Shown here in pieces: positions 1 through 14,200 of a stretch of DNA of 64,000 bases. Every line of letters starts with the position of its first letter. Positions within the stretch are counted from its first letter, which is position 1. Position numbers and translations under genes: made by a program. The notes beneath the pieces are model-generated. The model saw only the letters and a list, made by a program, of their open reading frames with translations, searched no databases and was not told the origin of the DNA. This stretch comes from Azadirachta indica (Eukaryota > Streptophyta > Magnoliopsida > Sapindales > Meliaceae), in assembly GCA_022749755.1 (NCBI GenBank), contig CM040443.1, positions 12,249,744 through 12,313,743 of the forward strand, written 5' to 3'.

Positions 1-29
1 ATGTTCTTCAACAACTGGGAACTGATTTG
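1..29 (+). other. possible 3' edge of an exon running in from the left
   Basis: Two reading frames enter from the left edge. One ends at a TAA at 31-33 after a short tail ending WELIW. Another reads VLQQLGTDL up to a possible donor (G|GTAACG, intron from base 30), with a possible acceptor GCAACCGCAG at 281-290. The T-rich stretch between these sites fits an intron or 3' UTR. Too little of the gene is present to name a product, so this is only a flag that a plus-strand gene may end here. Confidence 0.2.
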
Positions 30-540
30 GTAACGCTACTTGCTTGCTATTTATTGTATGGACCAAAATTTTGCAAATGCCTGTACTTTTCTTTTGCTTG
101 CTTGATTTGTGTGGTTTCAAGAAATTTCCAATTGTTTTGCTATAGTGAAATTGGCTTCTTTATATATGCATTTTCAATAGACCGTTACCTAACGACTATA
201 TGTAATATTTATTTATTTTTCTTTGAAACTTTTTTTATTATAATATTCATGTCAACTCAACATTTTTTGATCATTCTGGCGCAACCGCAGTGACTTCAGG
301 GTCATATTAGTAATGGCCCAGCTTTTCTATTAACTTAACAGACTAGCCCTGATGACAGGGGGGATTTTGTATATTTTTTTCTAACATGATCAAAAATAAA
401 AAAATTCAGAAAAAAACAAAAAATATTTATACCAGGGGGTTGATGTAGTTTTTCCAATTGAAAATTTAAAAAAAAAAAAAACCACATACTTGCTTCACGT
501 TTATTATCAGATATATATCTTTAATTTTTTTTTAATCTAA

Positions 541-2100
541 TTTTAGAAAGTAGAAGTTGATTGGAAAATATTTATATTATCTGAAAGAATTTAGTAGGTT
601 TAAATATGAGGTAAGTCAAAGATTTAATTGTATCATAATTTAAATTTTGTAATATTATTATGTTTGAGCTTATATATTATTATGTAATTTTCATATCATT
701 CTGAAACTATGAGAGTAAATTTCTTGTGACAGCTTGTACCTGTACTTTTTTCATAGGTATACAAATATAGGTTTATATTATTTGATTCCAAGTATGTGTC
801 AATATTTTTAATTTACAAAAAAAATTATTGTAATGTTTGTTAAGGTTTATTGAAAGTAGGGTAATCTAAAAATCATTTGAGGGTGATAATGGTTATTCAT
901 TCTAAATATTTTGATAAATAGCAACAACATCATTATAGTGAATTAAAATAGATAACTATTATAAAATTAAAAAAAATTAAAAACACTAACTTTTAAAAGT
1001 TATAATAGAACCAACAAATCCCTGTTAGAAAATATTATTATTTTATAAAACTATTTTTCAAAAGAAAGTTTAACCAATTTTTATTAGAGTTGTGTTATCA
1101 TAAAAGTTATTATTACTCTAATAGCCAACTATATATATATTTGATTTTGTATGGGTTAGTGGCTCATAAATCTTCATCCAAATTATGTTAAAATAACTTT
1201 TACAAGTTTATCATATCACAATCATTATCAATGAATTCGGATTTTTTATATCTTATAAATTTATATTCAAAATACGTTTAATCAATATCATTTCTAAGTT
1301 TTCTTATTCAAAATACGTTCAATTAATACCGCTGTTGGATTTCCCTTGTTATAAATTTTATTAATAAATTCATGATTTCTAAACTTCATATGTATATTCA
1401 TACTTTTTTCTTATTATTTATTTTAATTATAAATACTAATAGAATAATTTTCACCAATATCTTATATAAATCTTGAGGAAGATTGAGTTTTTATTAAAAT
1501 TTTGATTGAGAGGGTATGACAATGAATTTTTATCAAACAACTAAATAAAGTTATATGGTGTATAAATGAAAAGTGCACAGTTATCACAACAAATTTGCAC
1601 TCTATATGGCAAGTCATGAAATTTGTAAACATAATGGTAGTTATTGGACAAATAAAACAATTAAAATTTATATTTCAATATTTGTAAAATAAAATTAAAA
1701 CTTGCTAAAATGACGGCAGTATTTATATTATTCGTAAGTGCTGCTAACTCCCCATCAGATAACGAATATTTGGGTCCTCTTGTATATTTTCTCTATCTGG
1801 CGCAATAGGCCCAAGTGGGATAAAGACTTTCTGCCGCTCGGAAGTTTGGATCAACAGAATTGTTTTGGAAATTTTCTATTATCAAACTGAATTTATTGTA
1901 TTCTATATAAATCTAAAATTTCAATAAATAAATAAAATATATCTTTGATTTACTGTTATTATTGCTTTTAATCTATTATTAGAAAATAGAAGCTGATTGG
2001 AAGAACATTTATAATATCCCAAACAATTTAGTAGCAGTAGTAGGTTTAATTGTGAGTTGAGTCAATGGTTTTAATTGTATCGTAAGTTAAAAATTAAATT
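541..2100 (+). repeat. diverged dispersed direct repeat, two copies
   Basis: The segments at about 541-645 and 1977-2100 are recognisably the same sequence in the same orientation. Both carry an AGAAAATAGAAG-like block, then GATTGGAA, a TTTATAATAT-like block, TTTAGTAG, TAGGTTTAA and TTTAATTGTATC in the same order, with small indels. This looks like two copies of an old repeat; I cannot define terminal repeats. Confidence 0.5.
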
Positions 2101-2449
2101 ATCCTTTCCAAAGTCAAAATATACGACATCAAAACAAGAGATAATCGAAAGAAGGAAAAGATAGCAAGCTATACATATAACAAAATCAAAATCACATCAT
2201 CATCACCAATCCATTACCAAATGCTATATTAAAAAATCAAAGCAGTTAAGTTATGACTCAGTACAATTCACAAATTAATTATAAAGCCAGTGTTTGAAAA
2301 TATGCATTTTTTTCTGTCATTCGCGTTCTCCACCTTCCAATTTCAATTGTTTTAGTTACAATTCTAAAAGCTTATAAGTAGTCGAATGTTAACCATATAT
2401 TATAATTCTGATTTTAGAACTTACCATTTGGATTCAATGAACACGATTA

Positions 2450-2805
2450 GGACCATTTCAAATATGTTTACTTATGGACATGAAATTCTGCTCAATAATT
2501 TCAGCCTGCCTTTGGGATTGTCAGTCCTTTTATTTACTGCAAAAACCCAATCGTTAATATGTTTAAAAACTTATGTATTAATTGGTTATTTTTAAAAAAA
2601 TTAAGAACAAAAATATTATTACTTCACAGTTGTAGAATAAAAGTTTAGCAGCCGAGTTTCTGCTTTGCGGTCCTAAATGGATATTGAAAATTTGCTCAAT
2701 GATTTGAGGCTTTGTTTGATTAAAAGTCTAATGGTCAATACATTTAAAAATTTATGAATTAATTTGTTATATTGAAAAAATTAAGAATGTAAATATTATT
2801 ATTTA
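2450..2805 (+). repeat. diverged tandem duplication, about 180-bp unit
   Basis: Blocks at about 2485-2630 and 2690-2805 share TGCTCAAT.ATTT, the TTTAAAAA.TTATG.ATTAATT block and a TTAAGAA...AAATATTATTA block in the same order. It is an old local duplication with many substitutions and no coding potential. Confidence 0.45.
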
Positions 2806-3452
2806 TTATTAATTTAGGTAATTTATACTCAATTTAAGTGAAATCCATCTGTACAAAAATTTTTTGAAAAAATTTGATTTATATTAAATAAATGAGAGAA
2901 ATTAAATTTATTTTTTTTTTAAGTGGAACGGAAAGTATCAACTATTTTTATTAAAGTAAATTTAGATTAAATTTGAATGCTTTAAAATATGATATGTTCT
3001 TTAATTAGATATAATTTTTACTCTAATTTCAAAATTATAGTTACCGTGAAATAAAATTATTAGTTATTATATGAATTACCCAATAAAAATGATTGTTTGT
3101 TTATCAACATTATAAATAGTTTTTTTAATGGAACTAAAAAAAAAATATATATATATATATATGTACCTGGATTGAAAAATATTCAAAGAATTAGAGTCAA
3201 TCAAATTCATAAAATTAAAAGTGACTCACTTTTTCTTCTTCTTAATTATTATTCATTGAATAATTCACAGTCGATTTGGTTTCTAGATTGTGTTTCATCA
3301 CGTCATGCGTCTGCCAAATACTTCGTCGTAACCGAGAGTTCCAATGGACCACTACTACTTGTTTCAATAAAAAGAAGGATCTTTTCACTCTTCTTCTTCG
3401 TGTGCTTTCTTCTCTTTTTCTTTGTTTATGGGGATGCGTGATGTGGAATTGT

Positions 3453-3484
3453 GGGATTGGGATTGGGATTGGGATTGGGATTGG
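3453..3484 (+). repeat. GGGATT hexanucleotide microsatellite
   Basis: About five uninterrupted GGGATT units. The unit differs from the usual plant telomere repeat TTTAGGG, so this is not an interstitial telomere tract of the canonical type. Confidence 0.9.
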
Positions 3485-6074
3485 AATATCGAGTCAAAAA
3501 AGAAAGAAAATTAACAGCAGAGACAGCGACAGACAGACAGACAGAGATATTAATTAGTCAATCAATGGGGTCACCATTGCACGTTTTCGTTGACGGACCA
3601 AAGATTATATATAATATTAATATCCCCTACGCCTAGATATATATATACAAATACAATAATATTGCTAACAAAATAATGACAACGACTACTTTTCTACTTT
3701 CATTAATTTCAATAATTCATTACGTGTTACTAAGGTCTTGGAAATAATCAAAAAGGTTGGTAGCAACCCTACGTTGTTTTTGTTAGGCATAGCCATTTTT
3801 TTTTTCTACACCCACGATTAAGATTTATGTTCTCTCCCTGTTAAATCATTCAAATCAAAAGGCAATCAATTTTAAATAGTATAATTTATCACTAGACTAC
3901 AAATAATACGTGCCCATTTACTTTAAAGGAGTATAATTTGAGAAGTTATGTGCCCAATTCATTGTCTCAAGCAAATTATTCCACCCCATACTTTGGGATG
4001 AACGTATTTGTGAATCTCATTAATAGTAAGTTTGCTGAGACTTTTTCATTCATTGCTTTGACTATTGGGTTGGTGTGGGGTTGAGCATTTATAAGATCAC
4101 CGACCAATATATAATCTTTTATTTACGTTATATTAAATATTTAACATTAATTAATTAATAGTAATGGAATGTATTAGTTGTTAATATTAGAGTTATTTTT
4201 TTGTCTTATCTTCTAATTTATTGATATATATTAAATATATTATTGTTTTATTAAAAATTCTACATTTATTTAACTGCAATTTTCCGTTAACTCTAACAGT
4301 ATCAGAGTAAAATAGATTTTTTTTTTATTTAATACAATTATGTTAAAAAAATTATTCGCGTTTGCCTTGGTTGTGCAAGTGCATGAATATGCACAAGGCA
4401 GTCTCGACTGTGTACAAAGTAACGTAGAAGGCTGCTTACTTGTGTGCGACCACCATTTTACTACCGCCACCATATTATAGATTTAACTTTTTTTTATTTT
4501 TAATTAAATAAGGGTAAAATAATTATATTATAAAATTATTTTAATATTAATAAATAATAACTATTAAACAGATACGAAGTGATGATTTTCAGTAAAATAA
4601 TAGTATATATAATATATATCTATAAATTAAGTGATAAAACTAAAAACTAACCAATAATATTATAAATCACACCATAAGTATGAAACGTAATATTTACATT
4701 TTACTCTTAAATTTAGAATTGAAAAACAAAATTTTTTACGGGACCTAAGCAATCAATCCAATTATCTTCTCAAACATCTATATATCTCTGAAAAATTCAA
4801 TAAATGTTCTTAAATTTTAATTAAACTTTTTATCATCAGGTGTAATTTTTTGTTAATTTAATTTGATCTCAAACTGAAAATATGATCACTAACCGCTCCC
4901 AATAATTCATAATTGATAATAACGATAATCAATAATCAATCAATTTGGATGAGTTAGGCAGTATTTTTCTAACAATCGTACTCCCAATCAACAAGTAATC
5001 ATAATAAATAATGGAATTAGCAACTCTAAATTCTTTTTACATTATTTGGAAGCATCAACTTTTCAAATTACACGGAATCCGTAATAATACATTGAATTAT
5101 ATCAAATTATTTTTTTATTATAATATTTAAGTTTCATTATATTTAAAAATTGTATGAAGTAACAGTTATTTTACTGTTTGATCTTTTAAATTAAGTTTTT
5201 TATTGTTTGGTTTCTAAATTTGTCTAATATTATATTAGGGTCAAAATGAAACTGGCCCCATGGAAATGGAATTAATATGTAACGAGAATGAAAACAAAAA
5301 TGTTTTTCCAATTTAAGTAGGAAAATTTTCAACCGGTAATTTCTCTTTTTATTTTTATTCCATGCTTTAATTATAATATGCCACTTAGGACTTCCATTGA
5401 ATATAGACCAAACTGAACACAAATTAATTAATGAACCAGATGCCCTAAACATTTATAGCCATCAAACCCACACGACGTCGTGTCCTATTTTGCTACGCTA
5501 TATACGCGCGCGCATCTTTATATCAAATCACGTTTCTGAAATTATGTTCTTGTTTAATTACTAATCGGCCCCTTATTTTTTAAAATTTAAATGTTTTAAT
5601 CCATAATTAATCGAAGACTATCAATAATTTCGAAATTTAATATTTTAGAGTGCTTATTAAGTTGAGACACTAAATGTTATTGTTCGACTTTAATTTATCA
5701 AATTATTTATATAACTATTTAATATGAAAATAAAAATGTACTTAGAATATGTTATTAAATGAATATTATAAATGATGGTATGAACTTTACACTGTTTAAT
5801 TGTTATTATACAAATTAATTTGATGGGGGCATTAATTATATTTTTTGACTTTAATTTATCAAATTATTTAAATATAAAAATAGATTGTTATAGAACATGG
5901 TTAGAATGGTAGAGAGACAGGTGAACAGATGACACAAAAACTTCTACCTTTAACCGTTCCCTCACCGCCATTCCAAACAAAATTACGAAAATAGTCATAT
6001 ATATATAATTTTTTTTATGTAACTAATTAATTATAAATACAATAAAAGACAATGCTTCAGTGCAACCTATAAGG

Positions 6075-6125
6075 GAAGGGAAGGAAAGGAAGGAAGGAAG
6101 GAAGGAAGGAAGGAAGGAAGGAAAG
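6075..6125 (+). repeat. purine (AAGG)n microsatellite
   Basis: A 50-base purine tract made of GGAA/AAGG units, about 430 bases upstream of the likely TATA box of the TTM gene. It is strand-asymmetric and could be polymorphic. Confidence 0.85.
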
Positions 6126-6510
6126 TCCTCGTTACGTTAGTGCGTTGGACCTGTCCAGTTTAAAAAAATCAAAAAAGGACTTACGAGTTAGTTAAATTAA
6201 AATTAAAAAGAAAAGTTAATTAAATTAATTAAATAAAAAAAATATAAACAATTTATATATATATATATATATATTTTTATGTTCATTGAAGTGTTACATG
6301 CCCGTCTCAATCTCTGTGTTCTGCTGCGAGTGAGTCCAGCTTTTTCTCCAAGTGAATTAAGCTGATTCTCGAGGATTCGCACTCTCCCAGGAAAAATCCC
6401 TGAAAATCACATTCCTTTCCTTTTCTGGAAACAACAAAATACGATTAAAAAAGATTAAAAGAAAATAGAAAAACGTAAAAATACTATCAAACGTATTTAT
6501 TTTCTCTTTT

Positions 6511-6518
6511 TATATATA
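6511..6518 (+). promoter_or_regulatory. likely TATA box of the TTM gene
   Basis: TATATATA follows a pyrimidine-rich stretch. It lies about 30 bases before the likely transcription start near 6545 and about 70 bases before a good leader splice donor (TCG|GTGAGT, intron from 6584). A longer AT run at 6253-6273 is an alternative but lies too far upstream. Confidence 0.55.
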
Positions 6519-6583
6519 GAGAGAACTTAATACAACAACGCTCAGTCTCAGCTTGTGACTCATTGTCAGAAATAACTAGCTCG

Positions 6584-8257
6584 GTGAGTTCTCTCATCGT
6601 TTCAGCTTTACGTCTTTCATTCATTTTGATCCAATTTGGCTTCTGGGTATTTTTTTAATGCCAGTTTATTATCTGTGTAATTCTTTTTCTATTAATTTAA
6701 TTTATTTGATTCTTTCTCTTTGGTTTGTTAAGTCGGTTGCTTTTGAATGTCATATTAGATCCATTGTTATTAGAATAGACTTTCTAGCGTTGTTTTGTTG
6801 GGTGGATATTTTGATTTTGTTTTCTGTGATTGTTTCTCTTGTCATATATATTGTAAGATTTTGTAGGTGATCATTACTATGTGATTTTATTGCGGGTGGT
6901 AGTTTGGATCACCAGATTGTGCTTTTGATTTAAAGGTGACTGTAAAATGTTCTTTATTTGAATCTTTCAAATCCTAGCTTCATGTTTGTGTATGGCTTAA
7001 AAGAGCATTTGCTGACATTAATTGTTATTGTTTAGAGTTATTGTTTTTGGGCACTTTCTTTTTTTTTTTTTCATGTAAATAGAGTAGAGATGTACTTACA
7101 CTAAATGTGGTAGTCTTTTTGAAATAGTCAAATGAAAATTATGTATTGGCAGTAAGAGGCCTTTTTGTGCAGTGGTTGAGTTACTTGAGAAGCAGCACTA
7201 CCATGTGAAAGGTCAGGGGTTGAAATTATGAGAATCCTAGGATTTTGGTCTTTCTGTCTGTTGACCAGAAAGTGATATGATGTGATGTAACAATGAGTTG
7301 TTATGGTTGATTATCATGATAGAAAACAACCCAAATTGCAGTAAATGAAGATGCCTTGGACATAACATATGTGGATCAATGCTTCTAGTTCTGAACCAGT
7401 ATTTTCATGCAGAGGTGCTTAAGTATAATTACCTTATGCCTGATAAGTGAGAGATGGTGATATGGATTCAAACTTTTACTGTTGTTAATTACCACGCTGC
7501 ATAGTTGATATTGCAGTAGTAGCTCAAAGAAAATTTCAGAATTGTGTCAAATTTTGTAGATGATTGTTCAGTTGTTGCCTCTATAGCTGAATCAGATTAA
7601 GATGAATTCCATTCTTGAACATGTAGCAAATTGTTCTTTTATATCTACCACTGATAGCTGCCTTGCTGTTTCTTAAGTTTTTACCCCAAAAGATACTTCT
7701 TTTTAAATCTCCTATGTCATATTTGTGTATGTATGTTTATATTTGTCAATGTGAGACCTCTTTAAATTTGTTACTTGACTGTGGTTTTACTAGATATCAA
7801 ATGGTGGAGTTCTAGTGTCAGTCACCTAATTCAAACACACCTCAGACAAATAGTTAAGCCATCCCAATTAGCAGTGGATCTCATGCACTATTTGAGGGAG
7901 CCCTATATACAACAATTCCCAAGCTAATATTGTCATTAATTTTCTTGCATGCATAGTTCAGGTGGTTCGTGGAATGGAAACTCTTTCCCAGGTTATTTGA
8001 TATTAAGTCATGGTTGAATGATTGACCAGGTTGTGAACCAAAATTGTGGCTTTTATGTTTCATTTTTGTTATGGCTTTGAATTCCAGAAGCTTTTGCTGT
8101 TGAGTGCATAGTACATTAGTTTGTTGCTATAAGTTGCCAGTGGTGCAAAATCTTTCTCACTTTCCTATTATTACAGTAGTTATCTCAACATATGGCTTTG
8201 GTTTCGTATTCTTCCAAATTTATTTACCTTTGTGCATTTTCTGTTTGTTTTCATTAG
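6584..8257 (+). other. leader (5' UTR) intron of the TTM gene
   Basis: A consensus donor GTGAGT at 6584 is matched by a T-rich acceptor ending TTTTCATTAG at 8257, 21 bases before the start codon at 8279. The 1.67-kb interval is T-rich and has no coding potential. The alternative acceptor GTGACAG at 8269 would shorten the leader by 12 bases without affecting the protein. Confidence 0.6.
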
Positions 8258-8278
8258 TGGAAGTGACAGATCTTTTCA

Positions 8279-11200
8279 ATGGCTCAAGATGGTTCCAATG
8301 CTGAATCACACCAGAAAAAACCAGTTCTGTTAAGAGACCAAGTCCGGGTGGTCAAGAGAAAAGACTCTGATCGACATGAGATAGTTCCTATCCCAGATCC
8401 TTTGTCATTTGAGAAGGGTTTCTTCGTAGTTATCCGTGCATGCCAACTGTTAGTGCAAAAGAATGATGGAATAATACTGATAGGGTTAGCTGGTCCTTCT
8501 GGGGCAGGCAAGACTGTTTTTACAGAGAAGATACTGAACTTCATGCCGAGCATTGCTGTCATATCTATGGACAACTACAATGATTCTAGTCGACTTGTTG
8601 ATGGCAACTTTGATGGTAATCTTCTGCACTCACCTCCTCCCTTTTGCATTTGAAAAGTTTGATGTTCTTTCGCATAAGTTTTTCTCAATGTGTTTCTTGA
8701 TTTCAAGGATATGTTTGCATCACAATTTTTTCTAACCTTTATTACTTCAAGGGAGGAATTATTCTTTATGTGGTCAAATCGTCAGTAGCAATCATAAATT
8801 AAATAGTGAAAACCAATTTATGCAAAAAATTTTTTCTCTTTCACTGACATTGCTATATTCTGTCTATTCGTGCAAGGTGACATGTGCAATTGTGGTGAAT
8901 CTTTAGAATGGATCAATGTTACTTTATCCAACTTTAGGATGGAGTGCAGAAGCCTTGACATTCTTATGTTATTTTGTTCTTTGAGGAATATGTTTGAACA
9001 TTCTTAATTTTTTGTTATATTTTTTTAGGAACATGCCCAAGTAGAAAGGCTTTTTTTTTTTGTTATCAATTGACGGTATGACATGGTTTGTTTTGTGGTT
9101 GGCTGGGTGGAAGAAGTAGTGCTGTCAGAAGGATGAGTTCCATTGGGTTCAGGGGCAGGAAAGGGTTCAAATGGCTTTGGAGACAGGTTGTTCTATTAGG
9201 TTTGAGAATCTAGCTTCAGTTGTTGGTTGTCGTGATAAGCTCGTCAAGTTTAGTGTCTGTGGAGGTATATGATAGAACAGTGATCTGTTTGGAAGGATAT
9301 GGAGAGAGGTTTTTCACTGTGAATAGGCTGGAGGAGTGACGTTGATTTTGTCATGGATTTTTGGTTGAAAGTTAGAAGGGACTTTCTATTGGAATAGGTG
9401 ATACCTCATTTTTGTTTTTGGATGATGTTTGGTGTTGGGACATAATATTGAAGTATGCCTTTCTAATATTGTCAATATTGCAAATGACAAGGATGCTTAG
9501 GTGGCTAGTTATTATGGCATATATAATTTTTACTTGAATTGGAATTTTGATTGGAAGTGGTGTTTTATATTTTAGATTTACAGCGTTGTATTGCTTTGGT
9601 TGTGCTTCTTTGTCTACTCTTACTTATCAAGATAAATAAATAAAATTAAACCCAGTCTTCCAAGTAGAGATCCGTGGATGGTCTAAATTAATATTTGTTT
9701 AGTAGTTGTAAAGCAATCTACTTGCCTCCTCTATGACTACGACATGGCTCAGAAATGCTGTTGAACAACTTCATCAAGAAAGATGATGTCATTTTCACTA
9801 AATTAGTTTTAGGATTCTCTTTTTATATTATTCCTTCCTTCTTGAGTATCAGGTTTGCAAATATACCAATGTTATTGGTGATACTACTTTTACTCCCTCA
9901 AGGCTTTTTGTGTTACCCATCACATAGTGTGTTGTTTGTGTACCCAGATGTTAAGTTTACCTGAAGATTTAGAGTCTATTCTGATTAAGAAAGTGTAGCT
10001 ATCATATGTGGATAGTTCTGCTTTAGACCTGTAGCAATATGAGTTGCACGGAAATTTGTAAAAGTTTTGTCATTCCCATTTAATTCATAGTAAGGGAGGA
10101 TCGGAAGTCTCACCGTTGCCTCTCTCCTTTCAAATTTCTTCTGATGAATTGGAAGATTCATCCTGCTTTTTTTCCTCCTAAATTGCATCCCACAGAAAGC
10201 AGAAAACCTTGTCTCCAGATTGGAGTATGTGTTTAATCTACAGTCCACTTTTGTTATCTGATTTGGGGATGGCCTCTTTTGGTTTCATTTCTTACGTGTG
10301 TATCTTAATTTGTTGTCTCAGACTTACTGTTTGTTGGCTGTTTTTCTGGATTCTGACTCATTTCTTGCTTTCTTTTCTTGTAATGAGTGGATTAATTTTT
10401 TGAGTTTTCAATATTGCAAATTGTTCACTTGCAAAAATGCTGTTAGCCATTCATCATCATCAAATGTTGATGGTTGTAGCTGAATCAGAGCATGCTATGT
10501 TCTGCTATTAATTATGATATTTTTTCCCTTATTTGAAAACAGATCCACGCTTGACTGACTATGAAACGTTGCTGGAAAATGTCCATGATTTAAAAGCTGG
10601 AAAGCCAGTGCAGGTTCCGATCTATGATTTCAAGTCTAGCTCGCGCACAGGATACAGGTTGAACACCACTCTATTCAATACATATAATTTATTTCATTGT
10701 TTGCTTAGAAAGCTGTCCAGGACTAATTTATCTCAGGATTTCGTTGTAAATGTTAAGTAGAAGACTACAATCATAAATGCTAAAATCATGATCCTTGAAG
10801 GTATAAATTTTTAAGTTCGTTCTTGTCTCCTGATTGTAAAAATATAGCGCAGAAACATTCTGTTTGTTGTAGTTCTACTTTGCCACAGAAAGTTAGTTAA
10901 AAGGCATGAGTTCTTTTGTACTCATTTTATGTATATAATAAATTGTGGGGATCATATTTTTCTCACATTTTTCTCACTTAACTGAAGGGGCCAATGCACT
11001 GATGGATTTCTTTTCTTACCATTCCACATTGACCTGGCGTTCCTCAGATCTAAGCTAAGCATCTATTTGTGGCAGGACCGTCGAAGTCCCAAGCTCCCGT
11101 ATTGTGATTATTGAGGGCATCTATGCTTTGAGTGAAAAGTTGCGACCATTGTTGGATCTTCGTGTGTCTGTCACAGGGGGAGTTCATTTTGACCTTGTCA

Positions 11201-14200
11201 AACGGGTTTTACGGGACATACAACGTGCTGGCCAAGAACCAGAAGAAATAATCCATCAAATATCTGAAACGGTTTGTTTCCTTTGTTTTCCATATTATTA
11301 TTTAACATATTTTTGAGGCCAGATGTCATGAGATTTGTCTTCTCAGAAGTACTTATATCTTCATTCTTTGCACAGGTATATCCTATGTACAAGGCCTTCA
11401 TTGAACCAGACCTCCAAACAGCTCATATAAAAATTATAAACAAATTCAATCCATTCACTGGATTCCAGAGTCCCACTTATATTTTAAAGGTTATTCTCCT
11501 CGAATATTTTTTTGCTTCCATACTTTGTTGTTATTGTTTGTCAGGAGCTTTCCAATGACACTGTCTTTGTCTACATTGATGTCTGAGTGCTTCTTTTGTT
11601 GTAGTCAGCAAGGAATTTGTCAGTGGATCAAATTAAGGCCGTGCTTACAGAAGAATATACGGAAACAATGGAGCAGACTTACGATATCTATCTCCTACCA
11701 CCTGGTGAAGATCCAGAATCTTGTCAATCATATCTGAGGATGCGTAACAAAGATGGAAAATACAGTCTCATGTTTGAGGTTAACCTTATTACTTCTTTCA
11801 TCATCGCAATGATAAATATGCGTGCTTATAGACATCTTTTATTGTATGTGTGAAAGACATTGGGATTGCCAAGGACTTTAGCAGGTATGACACCGAATAT
11901 AGCAACATGCTATAAACCAATATGTAGACTTAGTCCTTTAGTTCAAAACTACTCTGATGTGAAATAATAATGCACTTCAGGATGACATTCTTGGCACTGT
12001 AAATGACACTCATTAATTAAAGCCATGAAACTAGAATTTCAAGTCTGAAAGTCTAGAAACACTTTTGATAGGGAAAAAAATATGGTGGCTGCTCCTGGCA
12101 GATCATATGATGTCTTTATTTTGGATATTGCATGTTGGACTTGGTAGAAGGAGCTATAAAGTCATGCCTTGCTATTATACACCACTCCATATGCCCCGTT
12201 CTTAGGTGTCCAAATGGTGAATTTGTTTTGTTTCCATATCAAAATTTATGTCCATGTCCACCAATTATAACTGTTCCTTTTATGCTTGACATGTTAATGA
12301 CTAGAAAATTTTGTTCAACTTATGGGATTTAAAGTGGTATCAAATTTGATAATCAGTAACTCTAATTGCAGGAATGGGTGACAGACAGTCCATTTGTCAT
12401 ATCACCAAGAATTACTTTTGAAGTCAGTGTGCGTCTTCTTGGTGGGTTAATGGCCTTGGGATACACGATAGCAACCATCCTTAAAAGAAGCAGCCATGTA
12501 TTCTCTGATGAGAGGGGGGTATATGTTAAAATTGATTGGTTAGAACAACTAAATCGGCGGTATATTCAGGTACTGTTTGATAACTCCTATAATTTCATCT
12601 AGCTTTTAGTGGTTTGTTTGTATCTGTTGGGCTATATTACTATTTGTTGACAGTGACTGCAGATTAATGTAGCGATCTGCTTAATTTATACAAGAAATTT
12701 TATCAAAATTGAGTGAATTAGAAAACAAGATCAGACTTTTTATTTGTTTCTATATTGTCTTTGCTTTTAGATTTTTCATTAGGGTTTCACTTCATTCCAC
12801 CTCATGCTGTCCATCGCAATGTGATTCTTCAACTTGTCAACTTTTTACTTGATGCCATACCTTTTAAATGCATGAGTTATACATATGGAAGAGAGTGACT
12901 TGAATAAACATTTAGAAGCTGATGTTTTAATTAGTCTCTATTAAGCGTATTATGCATTATGTGTTCATCCTCGTTGTTTCCAAGCCTATTATTGGATTAT
13001 TGTGACATCTATAACTATAGCGTTTGTGCTAATTTGGTAAACAGGTGCAAGGAAGAGATCGGTTAAGTGTGAAATATGTTGCAGAGCAGCTGGGTTTGGA
13101 AGGCTCATACATTCCTCGCACCTATATAGAACAGATTCAGCTTGAAAAACTTGTAAATGAGGTTATGGTATGACTTCTTTCAAAAAGCTTACTATGCTCT
13201 CTTATTCTTTTGTAATCCTGATGAAATATAATTGACAGGCCTTGCCAGAAGATTTAAAGACGAAGCTCAGCCTAGATGAGGATCTGGTATCAAGCCCTAA
13301 AGAAGCACTTTCACGAGCTTCCACTAATAGGGTTGCCATGAGAAATAAGAATCTCCAACGGTGAATTTCTTTTTTCATTTCCCGAATTTTTTACTTTTTT
13401 GTTTCTATTTATAGTGTTGGAGCTTCATTTAAAGGCTAGCTGGCTTAACTAATAGAGTGATCTATGTGGACATTAACCAGTGGTATGTCACATTCTTATT
13501 CAACTCAAAGGGACAAGAATCTGTCCAAGCTTACTGGCTTTGCTTCAAATAACCGGAGGTTTGATGACAGAAGTGCAGAGTCACCAACAACACTGGCCAG
13601 TCAGGTATGCATGTCCTAGGTTTCCTTGCATTGTTTTATTGGTGCCATGCTGCGACTTCAATTCTTTTATTGATAAATACATTGTGCTCTGCTTTTTGTT
13701 TCTTCTTTCCACTTCTCTAGGGAGTCATCACTGAGCTTTCAGAACAGATATCCTCGCTGAATGATAGAATGGACGAGTTTACAAATCATATTGAAGAGCT
13801 GAATGCCAAGTTAACTGTCAAGAAGAATTCGTCAAGCCAACAAAATATGGCTCTCCAAGCTGAAATTTGCAATGGCTCTGCTCCTACATCTTACTTCATC
13901 TCAAGTTTAGGCAATGGTTCCTTGACCGGATCCATAATGCCTAATTCTTCATCTTCCTCCCAGTTGGCCAAGGAGTCGCCTGTAATGGAAGAGGTACTGT
14001 GGCTGTTCTTTCTTTTCCTTTTCTCTGTCCCATATTTTTTATTGTTTCCTTAAACTCATAGCTTTTCTGATAACTACCAAACGAAATGGACATGCTAAAA
14101 TGCCGTGTGCAGCAGCTAAATATATCTGCAGTTACATATCATTAGGGTGTTCGAATAATGGAGATATTTTCATCTAATTATGAAATTATATAGAGATACT

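Larger units (their letters stand above)
294..6280. other. AT-rich intergenic region with no supported gene
   Basis: Both strands hold only short, low-complexity reading frames. The region contains a diverged duplicated segment (541-645 and 1977-2100), a second local duplication (about 2450-2630 and 2665-2805), an AT run at 3145-3163, a GGGATT array at 3453-3484 followed by GACA repeats near 3526-3543, an AAGG-type array at 6075-6125 and an AT run near 6253-6273. A 14-bp perfect palindrome with a GACGTC core lies at 5470-5483. The last few hundred bases probably include the promoter of the downstream TTM gene. Confidence 0.6.

Noticed and set aside
3453..3484. interstitial telomere repeat
   Set aside because: The unit is GGGATT, not TTTAGGG.
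3097..3636. overlapping plus-strand frames around the GGGATT array
   Set aside because: They consist of simple-repeat translation (GLGLGLGL or GIGIGIGI) and low-complexity sequence.
6658..6870. 70-aa frame in the TTM leader intron
   Set aside because: Hydrophobic translation of T-rich intron sequence; no conserved motif.
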